Positions 7,441-7,644 of a stretch of DNA of 7,644 nt are shown one piece after another. Each line of letters opens with the position of its first letter. Position 1 is the stretch's first letter. The position numbers were made by a program, and so were the translations under genes. This DNA is from Rhodoferax sp. GTDB lineage: Bacteria; Pseudomonadota; Gammaproteobacteria; Burkholderiales; Burkholderiaceae_C. The stretch spans positions 1-7,644 of the forward strand of contig JAQGMQ010000022.1 in NCBI GenBank assembly GCA_028292305.1, read 5' to 3'. The notes beneath the pieces are model-generated. The model did no database searches. It was not told the DNA's origin and saw only the letters and a list, made by a program, of their open reading frames with translations.

Positions 7441-7644
7441 TCAGTGCTGGTAGGTTTCAGCGGAACCTTCGGCACGGGCCTGCAGCAATTCGCTGCGCAC
7501 CTGGGCGCGGGTCTTCACGCTGTTGGAAGGCGTGGCCGGGTAGTCCCGGTAGTTGGTGGCGGTGGTGAAGCCCTGGCGTTGGGCTTGCAGCAGCTCGTTC
7601 TTCACGGCCGCGCGGGTCGTGGTGCTGACCGTGCTGGGGGTGTT
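7441..7644 (-). CDS. DUF4148-like small protein, C-terminal 67 residues (5' end outside window)
   Basis: The minus strand is open from the right edge to a TGA at 7441-7443, giving 67 residues with the N-terminus missing. It holds two copies of one motif: TRAAVKNELLQAQRQG (about residues 10-25) and TRAQVRSELLQARAEG (about 46-61). They are joined by a Tyr/Pro/Asn-containing linker (NYRDYPATPSNS). TRxxVxxELLQAxxxG is the signature I associate with DUF4148, short secreted or periplasmic proteins of unknown function common in Burkholderiales. The usual length is about 100 residues, so a signal peptide would lie just outside the window. A terminator follows closely, so it is a separate unit from the sugar operon and probably unrelated to it. 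Function unknown. Confidence 0.72.
   Translation of the reverse strand, partial: NTPSTVSTTTRAAVKNELLQAQRQGFTTATNYRDYPATPSNSVKTRAQVRSELLQARAEGSAETYQH

Overview
This window looks like chromosomal DNA from a high-GC betaproteobacterium, most likely a Burkholderiales member (Comamonadaceae-like). The support is the strongly GC-rich third codon positions and the end of a DUF4148-type gene, a small-protein family I know mainly from Burkholderiales. The species cannot be fixed from the sequence.

Every supported gene lies on the minus strand, so the window reads from right to left. At the right edge (7441-7644) is the C-terminal part of a small DUF4148-like protein, followed by a hairpin and a strong rho-independent terminator (7371-7403). 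Next comes an AT-rich leader (about 7184-7322) with several symmetric elements and a weak promoter candidate. A six-gene carbohydrate uptake and breakdown operon then runs to the left edge: periplasmic sugar-binding protein (5918-7183), MalF-type permease (4864-5802), MalG-type permease (3993-4838), GH13 alpha-glucosidase (2279-3988), MalK/UgpC-type ATPase (1076-2266), and the N-terminal 343 residues of a GH65 family enzyme (1-1030, cut by the window edge). Gaps are 4 to 45 bases except between the binding protein and the first permease, where 115 bases hold two stem-loops.

The genes form one pathway. The binding protein captures an alpha-glucoside in the periplasm, the two permeases and the ATPase import it, and two cytoplasmic enzymes split it: one by hydrolysis (GH13), the other probably by phosphorolysis (GH65, as in maltose, trehalose or kojibiose phosphorylases). 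The order binding protein-permease-permease-glucosidase-ATPase matches the aglEFGAK operon of Sinorhizobium meliloti, with a GH65 gene added. The exact sugar is not determined. The glucosidase has valine right after its nucleophile, a residue linked to alpha-1,6 rather than alpha-1,4 specificity.

I found no new type of system, CRISPR array, mobile element, tRNA or rRNA. The points worth a second look are the glucosidase specificity residue, the pairing of hydrolase with GH65 enzyme, the intercistronic stem-loops, the candidate operators, and the ATPase insertion and tail.
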